Assembly (NCBI GenBank): GCA_964007475.1
Contig: OZ023273.1
Span: 39,309,525-39,373,524 of the forward strand
Source of the DNA: Hybos culiciformis
Taxonomy: Eukaryota > Arthropoda > Insecta > Diptera > Hybotidae
Length of the DNA: 64,000 nucleotides
Reading direction: 5' to 3'
Positions 51,386 through 60,935 of this stretch are shown here, one piece after another; position 1 is the first letter of the stretch, and every line of letters begins with the position of its first letter. The position numbers were made by a program, and so were the translations under genes. The notes beneath the pieces were generated by a model. That model searched no databases. It was not told the DNA's origin and was given only the letters and a program-made list of their open reading frames with translations.

Positions 51386-53993
51386 ATGCCTCCACCAAAA
51401 GATGATCCAGAAGTTGAGGCACTCAAAAATGAGCTTAACGCTACCATTGAAAAATTCAAGGTATTCGAAAACAAAAAAAAAATATTTCACTTATTTTGTT
51501 GCATAAGCTCGAGTAATAAGTGGAATACTGTAATATAACAAACAATAATGTTGGTAATTAAAGAACAAATTAGTAATGTAATAGACAAGCTGATGTAAAT
51601 ATTGTTGTTATTGTAATTATAATTACATCTAATTAAAAAATATTACAATTTCAAAGTAAATTGAAACATTGTACATATGTGTAGGTATATAAAATTAAAG
51701 AAAAACTTGTAAATAAATTGAAAGAACAGATAAAGTTTCAAATAAATTCGAATGTTGCAATAATGGCAATACAATTAATTACCTAGCAATATGATGACCT
51801 GATTAAATTAAGTGTTGTTAATTAAAAAAGAAATGCAAACCTTAATTATAAAATAATAAATTAGTAAAATTTTAGAAATGAACTATTTTTTGTTTTGAAG
51901 TGATATTAATTAAACTTATGAATCAACTTCATTCAGCTTACAGATAAATAACACTCAAAAAATGTTAAATGTGAAATAAAGATACAAGAGTTTCTCAAAT
52001 TAATGGGGTCACAAAGTTTATATTCTCAAGATTTTAGTTATTGATTTTATTTAATATTTTGGACTGAAGTAACATGAATAATCCACTAAATATTATAGTG
52101 TTTAATTTTTGTGGCTTCTTTGATATTTCCATTCAAAACACATATGTACGTCATAATTGTTTCGAAAATTTTATTCTTAATATGAACAAGTTTAGCATGA
52201 CATAACAAACAAAAATAGGTAGCACAAATAAATTGTTTAAAGAAGGATATATAATTAAAGAAAGTTAAAAATTCTTATATTATGAATTTCAATGACAGTT
52301 CTTCTGAATTTCAGGAAGCTCATAAGCCATTGCAAGATTGTACATTGAGTGAAAAATGCTCAGATATGGGTGATATTCCAAAGATTCGATGGACAAGTAA
52401 AAAAATATTTAAGGGTCACATTGGAAAAGTCAATTCAGTACATTTTGCTGGAGATTCGAGGCATTGCGTTACTGGTTCTCTAGATGGAAAACTTATAATC
52501 TGGGATACCTGGACGGGTAATAAAGTACAGGCAAGTTCAACAGCTTTACAAAATTTTAAAATTGATTTTTAATACCAAATTTTATAGGTTATTCCATTAC
52601 GATCAGCATGGGTTATGACTGTAGCATTCTCTCCGTCTGGAAATTTTGTTGCTTGCGGCGGAATGGATAATCAATGTACAGTGTATGATTTAAATAATCG
52701 AGATTCTACTGGTGTTGCCAAAATGACAAGAGAATTACTTGGATATGAAGGTTTTTTAAGTTCTTGTAGATTTTTAGACGATGGACACTTAATTACTGGT
52801 TCGGGGGATATGAAAATGTACAAACATTAATTTTTTTTTTTGTTTGTCCGCATTAAATATTCACACTTTTATTTTCACAGATGTCATTGGGACTTAGAAG
52901 CTAATAAAAAATCTATGGAATTCAATGGACATGCTGGTGATATAGCCAGTATTTCTTTATCGCCAGATATGAATAGTTATTTAACTGGTTCTGTTGATAG
53001 AACTGCCAAATTATGGGACGTTCGAGAAGATAAACATAAGCAAATGTTTTTCGGACATAATCTTGATGTAAACTGTGTTTTCGTGAGTCAAATGAAAATT
53101 TTCTAAATTAAGTCTTTAAATATTTATGATGCTTTGATTAGTTCCATTCCAGCGGAAATGGATTCGCAACTTGTAGCGAAGATCAAACTGCAAGATTTTT
53201 TGATATTAGAGCTGACCAACAAATTGGATTTTATCAATCCCCAGCAAAAGATGCTTTTACATCTTGTGGTAAGTCAAATCTGGTTTAACTTTTTTTTTTT
53301 AATTTTCGATTTTTTTTTCTGTTGTCTGTTGTCGTTGAGGTTCTGCATTATTTCCATTAATATTATGGAATAAATAGAGTCAGTATGTATGTATGTAGAT
53401 ATGAATTTTAAATTTCAAAATTATGATTTTACTTTTCGAGGCCAAAAATTTTAAATAAAAATTGTAAAATTATGAAATTAAATTAGATGAAAAAATTGGT
53501 TTAATTTTTTTTTATCTTATTTTATTCGAAGAAATTAATTTACTTATATAAAATATAATATGTATAGTTGTAATCATTTTCGTTTTTCATGTTTCGTCAA
53601 TTTGAATTCTTATCATTAACAAAAAATCACTGGGAACTTTTTGGACCATGTTACAAAGCATCATTTCCACTTTCCAAAATGATATGACTTGAAACCTTTA
53701 TAATATTCTTTGTAAATACTTATATTAATTTTTTTATAGTACTTTCGACAAGCGGTAGATACCTTATTGCGGGTGCAACAAATAACAATATTCATGCCTG
53801 GGATACTCTTAAATGTGCTCATAATGGTTTGTTTTGTAATAATATTAATTTGTCATATCGTTATTAATATGTTCATCGTATTTTAGGTATGATGGCTGGT
53901 CATGAAAATCGTGTTACCTGCATTGCTATAACTCCAAGTGGTATGGCTTTAGCATCGACAAGTTGGGATCAACATGTCAGATTATGGCTTTAA
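51386..53993 (+). CDS. Gbeta76C: G-protein beta subunit, eye type (Gbeta76C orthologue), 7 exons
   Basis: Seven-bladed WD40 propeller that pairs with a gamma subunit and Gq alpha at photoreceptor membranes. Exons: 51386-51460, 52315-52530, 52588-52817, 52881-53082, 53142-53268, 53740-53826, 53887-53993, joining to 347 residues (Drosophila Gbeta76C is about 346). Residues 1-50 hold the N-terminal helix that contacts gamma; the first WD repeat is at 59-89 ([20 protein letters not shown]), the second at 103-131, the third at 149-178, the fourth at 190-220, the fifth at 232-262, the sixth at 279-305 and the last at 317-347 (ending [12 protein letters not shown]). The start ATG has A at -3, an in-frame TAA lies at 51359-51361, and no other ATG lies between. 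Segments such as [20 protein letters not shown] and [11 protein letters not shown] are near-identical to the fly eye protein as I remember it, and its short N-terminus also fits the eye form better than Gbeta13F. No frameshift or stop interrupts it. Confidence 0.96.
51461..52314 (+). other. intron 1 of Gbeta76C (854 bp)
   Basis: GT-AG intron in phase 0 (AAG/gtattc ... tttcag/GAA). It is the longest intron of the gene and separates the N-terminal helix from the propeller. AT-rich, with no element or nested gene seen. An apparent ATG frame running into exon 2 from 52282 is intronic read-through. Confidence 0.92.
52531..52587 (+). other. intron 2 of Gbeta76C, GC-AG type (57 bp)
   Basis: The only junction that keeps the conserved ...[12 protein letters not shown] reading joins CAG at 52528-52530 to GTT at 52588, so the intron begins gcaagt and ends tatag. 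GC donors with otherwise perfect consensus (CAG/gcaagt) are a known minor class spliced by the major spliceosome. Confidence 0.93.
53269..53739 (+). other. intron 5 of Gbeta76C (471 bp)
   Basis: GT-AG intron in phase 1 (TGTG/gtaagt ... ttatag/TAC). AT-rich with T runs; no other feature seen. Introns 3, 4 and 6 are 63, 59 and 60 bp and all use GT-AG borders. Confidence 0.92.
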
Positions 53994-54124
53994 GAAAGTA
54001 TTTACAGACAATTTATCTACATTAAGGAATCAAAAAAATTCAAAATTTTAAAAATTAAAAAATTATAAAAAAAAATTTATTAGTTTCATCAAGTTAATGT
54101 ATCTATTAAGCTGAATTTAAAGTC

Positions 54125-54130
54125 AATAAA
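54125..54130 (+). terminator. candidate polyadenylation signal for Gbeta76C (aataaa)
   Basis: A canonical AATAAA about 130 bases after the stop codon, in the context agtcaataaacc. AT-rich DNA contains many such words, and others follow, so the actual cleavage site is uncertain. Confidence 0.4.
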
Positions 54131-54445
54131 CCTTGAACTTGGAATGCAATGAAGTAATGAATTCAATGGAATAGATTATAATAAATTTTGTTGAAATCGA
54201 TAATAATTTCTTCTTACGCACCTACAAACAAAATTACAATCCTATGAACCAAAAAAATTAATTATTTTTAATTAAAATAAAGTTACAAGAATTTTATTTT
54301 TCCAAAAACCAAATTTTTTCCGAGATAAAACCTTTTCTTCTACATAAGTGTAGTTGTAATATTTTCTAATAGCCTTTTTTTTTTAATTATAGTAAAATAT
54401 CTTTTTTTTAATTTAATTAAGATTAAAACAACACATGTAACAAAA

Positions 54446-54553
54446 ATGGACGACAAGTTGAAAACAAATATTAATCGAAGTATTTTTAAACTTCTGAATA
54501 CTATTCCGACGGCCGGCAACATTCTGCATAAGATATTTGATAAAATTTATTAA
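54446..54553 (+). CDS. candidate 35-residue small protein or first exon, unassigned
   Basis: An ATG in good context (caaaaATGG) opens a 35-codon frame ending in TAA at 54551-54553. Codons are unusually GC-ending for this window (ATG GAC GAC AAG TTG ... CTT CTG ... CCG ACG GCC GGC AAC), suggesting real or former coding. The product is basic and could form an amphipathic helix (segment RSIFKLLNTIPTAGNILHKI). It begins about 450 bases after the Gbeta76C stop on the same strand. There is no clear GT donor within the frame, so a stand-alone small ORF is as likely as a spliced first exon. I know no matching family. Confidence 0.3.
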   Translation: MDDKLKTNINRSIFKLLNTIPTAGNILHKIFDKIY

Positions 54554-56364
54554 GATTTTATTTAACTGTCAAAGAGTTGAATATAAATGAAGTTTACTAA
54601 ATTCATAAAGCACATTATCCAAGTTTTGTCTTTTTTCATAATTTTATTTTTATTAAAAGAAAGAATCTTCTCTTTTTGGAATAATTTTACTTAAAAATTT
54701 GGTACATTTAACTACCAGAAAAAAGATATCAATAAAGTCAAACTTTTAAGACATCAGAAAATTAAATTATCTAAATTTTATAAAATATCTATAAATTTTT
54801 AAATTTGCATTTTCTGTTACAGCAAGTTTTTTTTTTATTTTTTCTGCTGTGCAAATTTGAGCCAAAAATACATTATTATTTGTTGAGAAGAAAAATAATA
54901 TATTTTCATGTGATTTGTGGGAAAAAAGCATGAAAGTTTTCTTTTCTTGAATAAAACAAACAGAGCGAAAATAATGGAAAAGTTTTAAAATAAATTGCAA
55001 CTTATCCATAAAAATTTATTATATTTTTTTTAAGGAAATATGCTTCTATAAAGTGGCTTCTAGATTTAAGGAAGAAAAATGCTGAAGTCCGACATGAGGA
55101 AATTAGAAAAAAAAATAATAAAGTTAAGTGGAAAATTTTTAATGGATTTCAATTATTGTTTTTTTTTTTTTTTTTTTAAGTTGTGTAGGGAACGAAAATA
55201 TTAAAAGGATTTTTTGTTGAAAGGTTTTTGACGGGCTTTCAAACCTTCTAATATTTACCAAAATACTTAATTTACAAAAATTAAGTGCTTACATTGCACT
55301 TTAAAAATATTATTTATAAACAAATTTTGTGGTAAAATTTTTTAATGCAGAATCCATGAAACTATCAAATAAATGTCTTATACATCACGCTTTGGCATAA
55401 AAAGTGGCACAACTCAAAAATTATGATTTTTAAGTTAATAAATTCTTTATACTTATGTATAAGGTTTATGCTTTTAGATTTCATTTAACATTATTAATTT
55501 TATTTTTATGTTTTTTATAATTTTATATTAAGTGTAATATTTATTTTAATATTTAATAAAAAATATTTAAAATGACTGCATACGCTTTTAATTAAAATTA
55601 TTTTATTTGAGCTTTCCTCGTCATGTTTTTTAACAATATTCAATTAGGAATTTTTGTATCGATTTGCGAGTTGTGTCAATTTTTTTCCGGAGATACGATG
55701 TGAACGTGGGTGATCAAAATGAAAAAACTAATTTATTTTTTCATATAATAAAATAATACTTTCATATACATTGTAAAAGAATATCAGTAACAGAAATAAA
55801 AAAAAATTTCTTACTATTACCTGTTATTTTTTAGCCCGTTTTCTATCAAAAATTAAAAAACGGACTATACTACATGTTTTGATAAAATTTCCGTTCGTCC
55901 ATCCGCCACTAAAATGCTTTTATATAATTTTTCGATCGATTTTAATTCTTTGCACTAACGGATGAGATACTGCGATTTTGAAATAGGGAGTTAGAGGCAA
56001 CCAGACAAGAGTCTTAGTAATTTTTATATAATTTATTTAGCCCCACGTTATGATCAAGGTATTTTAGATCAAAACTTTAAAAACGTGTCTCACACTTTAT
56101 TTACGAGGTATTGTTTTATATATACATATATTTGCTTTTTAAGTTTAATTTTTAGTGAAAATTTTAAACCTTTTATCGGTATACCTACTAATTAAAAGTT
56201 TTTTTAAGATACCTAATAAATTTAATATTTTCAGTTGCAATGGAGTAAAGATAAAAGTACATATATTTATGCATGTCGACAGTTTGAGTTCAATATTGTT
56301 ATTATCGTCTTGTATGCTCAGCCGATTACATTAAAAAATTAATAATATTCAATTATTTAAATCT
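54554..56364. other. AT-rich non-coding stretch
   Basis: No supported gene. A GC-elevated patch at 55840-56110 (with aaatttccgttcgtccatcc and aggcaaccagacaagag) has the texture of an old interspersed repeat. An 80-codon ATG frame at 54767-55009 on the minus strand has no recognisable domain, and a frame that long is expected by chance at this composition. Confidence 0.6.
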
Positions 56365-56509
56365 CCAAATAGCGACTCCTATGGCGAAAAAAGGGACATA
56401 CTTATGGATGGAAAAAATGTAAATAAAAAGAGTCTTACTTAGTTAAATATTCAAATAGTGCCCCAATGGCGAAAAAAAGTACATACTTATGGATGAAAAA
56501 AATGTAAAT
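56365..56509. repeat. pair of ~58-bp direct repeats, 87-bp period
   Basis: The copies at 56365-56424 and 56452-56509 both run from caaatag through atggcgaaaaaa, acatacttatggatg and aaaaaatgtaaat, with a few substitutions and a short indel. This is an old local tandem duplication with partial loss between copies. Confidence 0.9.
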
Positions 56510-56731
56510 TTGTTGTCAAAACAGTCAATAGTAATTCTATTATTTTGAAATTCTGCTGGGCTAAGACTTTATTCTGATTGGGAAGTTCTGAGAGATATTA
56601 CAAAAAAAAAAAAAAAAATAATAATTATTCATTTAAAAATTATTCCATCGAATTATTCTGAAAACATTTTTGGCAAATAGAATTTATTTTGCTCGATTTT
56701 ATTTAAAATTTATTTATTTATTTTTATTTTT

Positions 56732-56767
56732 TCAAATTTCTAACAATAATTATAAATCTTCAAGACA
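56732..56767. repeat. dispersed repeat, copy 1
   Basis: 36 bases that match 57999-58034 at 34 positions; both are followed closely by a T run. The sequence upstream of the two copies is also loosely similar (tggcaa ... gaattt), so the true repeat may be over 100 bases. Confidence 0.75.
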
Positions 56768-59700
56768 GCATTTTTTTTTTTCGTGTTGTAGAAAATAAAA
56801 AGAAAAAAAATTTTTTGTTATCGCATAAATTTAATTTTATTTAAGAATTTTAATCCTGAAGCACTTAAATTTTACACAAGCACATAAATCCACCACAAGA
56901 AGTATAATACAACATAACACCATCATCGTAGATAATTTTTACCTATTATTCATTTGAATATAAAGTTTTTTTTTGCTGCTTTTTATTTTCTATTTTGCTC
57001 TTCTTTGCTCTATTTTCTTGTTTTTTTTTATTATTTATTTTTTTTTTATTTTATTTCACTTAGCTTGAAACGATAAGAAACATTATTTTGAATTTAAAGA
57101 ACACAAATAAAGAATTCCTTAATTTAGGTTTAGAAGAGAGACAAAATCATAAAAAATGTACTAAAAAGATATAAACATATTTTTACATAAAAAATAATAC
57201 TTAGGATTTGATGAAAAAAACAAAAAAAAAAAGTTGGAAACTGAAAATAGAACAAATTTTTTCTTTATATATAAGAAGTAGAATCCAAAACCTATTTATG
57301 GTTATAAAGCACGTTTAATAAATGAAGTGTCCCATTAACACGTTCAAGTACATTAAAAAAATGTACACACCTACAACATGTTAGGAGGAAAAATAATTTC
57401 AAAATATATTTTTAATAAATAAAATTCACAATAAAAAAAAACAGGGTAACCACATTATAATTTTCTGCATACGGAAGAATGGAACAGTACAGGATTGAAT
57501 AAATTAAAGCTATAATATTTTAATTTTTTTTGTTTAGAAATTAGAACTAAATTTTTACCAAAAATACTACATTTAAATTTATAGTTTTTTTTTTTCAATC
57601 TTAACATATTTAACTTCAAACATTTAATTGAAACACTAAAGATAATTTCAGCGAAGTGGAAATATTAAAAAAAAAAAAAAAATTGTAAATAATTAATTAA
57701 GAATTCAAATTTGAAACATGAAAACGAAAAACAAAAGACATTTTTTTTTTTTTGCTTAATTTATTTTGAATTTTCACCACATATTTCCGGAATGAAAATA
57801 TTAATTCTAAAGACAATTTGCAATATTTATAGAAAATAAAAATTTTAAAAATAAATTTAAATTTCTCACTTACAAGCTAAGTACCTATTCGCATTAGGAG
57901 GAATTTATAGAAAAAAAAAAAACTTTTCCGTTGTATCTTTAATAAAAATTGTTGGCAACTGAATTTTAAATGGTCAATTTCGTTTAGAAATTATTTTCTC
58001 AAATTTCTAGCAATAATTATAAATTTTCAAGACATTTTTTTTTTTGTCATTCAGTCACTCGAAAGGTATGTATTGTTGATTAGTTTTAAACTAAATTTGT
58101 CCTTATAACGTCCTTTATTAGTTTTTCGTTTCAAAAAAATCAAAATTTTGTGATTTGTTATTTTCTAATGGACTTATGCCAAAACTTGCAATCATTTGAC
58201 TACTTTTGACATAAAACTTCTGCTAAGGGAGATTTTCTTAAGTCAACAATCTACTAGATAGTAGACTTTGTTTACAATTATTGACAACCTTTTGAAATTA
58301 ATTGAAGGTTAGTTGAACGTAAACAGTGTGTTAACTATTATTACTTCTTATACTTAGGATATATGCATAAAGTAATAGTGGAAAAAAAAGTTTGTACAAT
58401 TTATAACGAAAAAAAAATTAATATAGTACATAACTATATAGATTTTTTTTTTGAAGTCATAGTTATTGAAGGCTTTATATATTTATACAGTTCAATTTCT
58501 TTCACATAATTATCTTGAACCAAACCTTGTACAGTATAATATAATCAATTGGGTTTCATTATAAAAAACTATATTACTAGCAGCACTTTATTTTCGTAGA
58601 AATTAAAAAATAATTCCATTCGATAAAAAAAAAAAAACAATATTGCCCCATGAAAATTGTTTATTTTTTTTTTTTTTTTATTTAATTTTAGTTAGTAGCA
58701 ACAACCGTTGAAAAAAGAAATTGTCAGTAAAAATCAATAAAATTCTCTAGATATTCAACATTATATCCAGCAAATAAAAACCAAAAAAAAACTTTATATT
58801 AAAATAATTTTTCTCGTATTCACATCACATCCATGCTTTAAAAAAGTTAAAGGTGGATGCTGAGTTCGTTTTTTTTTTTTTTATTTTATTATTACTTTTT
58901 GTCCCAAACAGAGCAAAAAAAGCTCAGGTACACCATTAAATATTTGAACAATGTGAAAAATTATCTGGTTACAGAAAAATAAAATTTTCATTAAGCGAAA
59001 TAAAAAAAAAAAAAAAAAATTGCTGAACATTCACACATATACAAAATAAGGTACGTGATGAAAATCTAAGGGGATGTGAAGAAGTAATATTTGTTTGCGT
59101 TAAAAAATGAATTTGGAAACTGCACCATGTTAACACATAAGCAAGCGTAGTCAAATTTATGTATAATGAAGAATAAATGGATGGAAATGAGAATCAAAGA
59201 GTAATAGTAAATTCTCGTACGACGACTTTGAAGTTATGTCAGCTATACATCTTAATGGTAATTAGACCGGTTATGCAAAAAAAAAAAAACCCATCGTATT
59301 GATCCTAACATAGGTATGATGAGCTAATAATAAGATTCAATTGTTGTAACTGCAAGCCGTACTGCGTAAATAGTACAAAAATTCCATAGAATGATTGTCA
59401 AATTTTCGTGAATACGTACATTACATTTTGATATTTTGATTTATTCCAATATTTGGTTTTTCTTTCATTCGACAAAGAGTAAACCAATCCAAATGGGACC
59501 ATGTAAAAGGTTTTTTTTTTTTTTTTATAAAATACTAAAAATCAATTATACTTCTGACATTTTTTTCTAACAAGGTAATAATTTAATTTATAACATTCGC
59601 TATACCTTAATTTTATTTTATTAGGAAATTTTACTATACATATACGTGTAGCATAGAATTTGTCATCTTTTGTTGTACATGTATACCATTAGGTACATCA

Positions 59701-60563
59701 TATAGGTATAATAAATACTCTCTGTGCATTTAGAAATTAAGAATTTCGTTCAATTTAATACATGGTAGCAGTTTTATAATATCCCTATATATTATAAAAA
59801 CATATAACAAGAAAAATAATGAAAAATTTGTTTTTTTTTTCCTTTTGTTTTTTATGTAGCGCTAGACACAAGATTTTTCATTGACTTTTTTTTTTTTAAT
59901 TCACCACCAGTTCCATACATAAAACATGAATATTTACCTGCTACAGCTTGGGATGAAAGAAAAAAAAAATACAATGTCCATTTGCACGATGTAATTATTA
60001 TTATTTGAATGGTTTTGGTTTATTGAAAAAAAAAAAAAGAAGGGAGATGTCAAAGTGTGAAAAATTACAAAAATGTAATGATGTAATCAAATTAATCTTT
60101 AATGATTTCATTTTTCCCATTGTTCTCATCTATGTTACATTTTCTCTCTGAATTGAATTTAAACGGATTGTTTTATATGAGTATAAAATACTTATCTGCG
60201 AAGGCATATATTTTAAGGTTGAGTTTAGTAAAAAGAAATTTGATTAAAATTAAACCTTTGTTAAGGTTGGTAGACTTCAAGCTTTTAATTTCCATTGCAT
60301 ATTATCTAATTCAAAAAGCGCATATTTCTCATTTGATATATAAGTATGTGTACGTTCCGAAATTGTTCATCATCGTCTTGAATTCATGTTAACATAATAA
60401 CGATATTGAAATTGTAATTGCATCTGTACACAATAAAATATAAATATTTCCTTTAATGATTATTTTGAATTTCATAACAATGCAAAGTAGTTTTCAACCA
60501 ACATTATAAAAATTAATTTTTGTCAGAATGGAGATAAATTGCAACAACCCACTTACATCCTAT
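56768..60563. other. AT-rich non-coding stretch
   Basis: No gene is supported. It contains the second copy of the dispersed repeat at 57999-58034, numerous A or T runs, and a somewhat GC-richer patch at 59040-59420 with no readable product. Confidence 0.65.
57999..58034. repeat. dispersed repeat, copy 2
   Basis: Second copy of the 56732-56767 sequence (tcaaatttctagcaataatt at its start), 1,267 bases downstream in the same orientation. Confidence 0.75.
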
Positions 60564-60880
60564 ACAATTAATTGTTTCAATGTAGTCATAACAACGTTCA
60601 AAATACCTTAATTAGTTAGAATTCCCTCTTATGTTTTCGAAATTTAAAACTAACAAACTTTTTGAAAAAAAAAAATGAATTTTTTTCGTATTTATAACTA
60701 TAGTTTTGTACAATTAATTGATCCAATGTTGCCATAACAACAAAATCCATTGATTAGTTAGTATTTCCTCTTATGTTGTCGAAATTTAAAATTAACAAAG
60801 CTTTTGAAGAGGAAAAATGCATTTTTTCGCGTAGACATTTATTACTACAGTTTTTGAGGCCAATCTTATATAATAAATAT
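60564..60880. repeat. tandem duplication with 146-bp period, about 2 copies
   Basis: acaattaattgtttcaatgt at 60564 recurs as acaattaattgatccaatgt at 60710. Shared blocks follow: cataacaac, attagttag, cctcttatgtt, tcgaaatttaaaa and ttaacaaa-like. A partial third copy of the trailing part (tttttcgcgtag...actacagttttt) follows. Moderate divergence indicates an old duplication. Confidence 0.85.
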
Positions 60881-60897
60881 TTTTACACGCAGTTTGA

Positions 60898-60935
60898 GTA
60901 TCCGCAGTTTGAAGTATCCGCAGTTTGAAGTATCC
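60898..60935. repeat. 15-16 bp tandem array, about 2.5 copies
   Basis: The unit cgcagtttgaagtatc occurs three times (the first copy lacks one base) and ends in cgc. It is similar in unit size to the arrays at 21.6 and 40.3 kb but unrelated in sequence as far as I can see. Confidence 0.9.

Noticed and set aside
52282..52314. Alternative start ATG at 52282 for the Gbeta gene
   Set aside because: The bases up to 52314 are the end of intron 1 (gaatttcag acceptor). The upstream exon 51386-51460 supplies a proper N-terminus of the length expected for this subunit.
53134..53373. 79-codon frame [12 protein letters not shown]...
   Set aside because: It is an out-of-frame reading of exon 5 of Gbeta76C plus part of intron 5.
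51386..53993. Assignment to the general subunit Gbeta13F instead of Gbeta76C
   Set aside because: The N-terminus is short and divergent from the strongly conserved Gbeta13F/Gbeta1 N-terminal helix, and segments such as [20 protein letters not shown] match the eye form as I remember it. A tree would settle it.
54767..55009. 80-residue ATG-started minus-strand frame downstream of Gbeta76C
   Set aside because: A few frames this long are expected by chance at this composition; codons are as AT-rich as the background and no domain is recognised.
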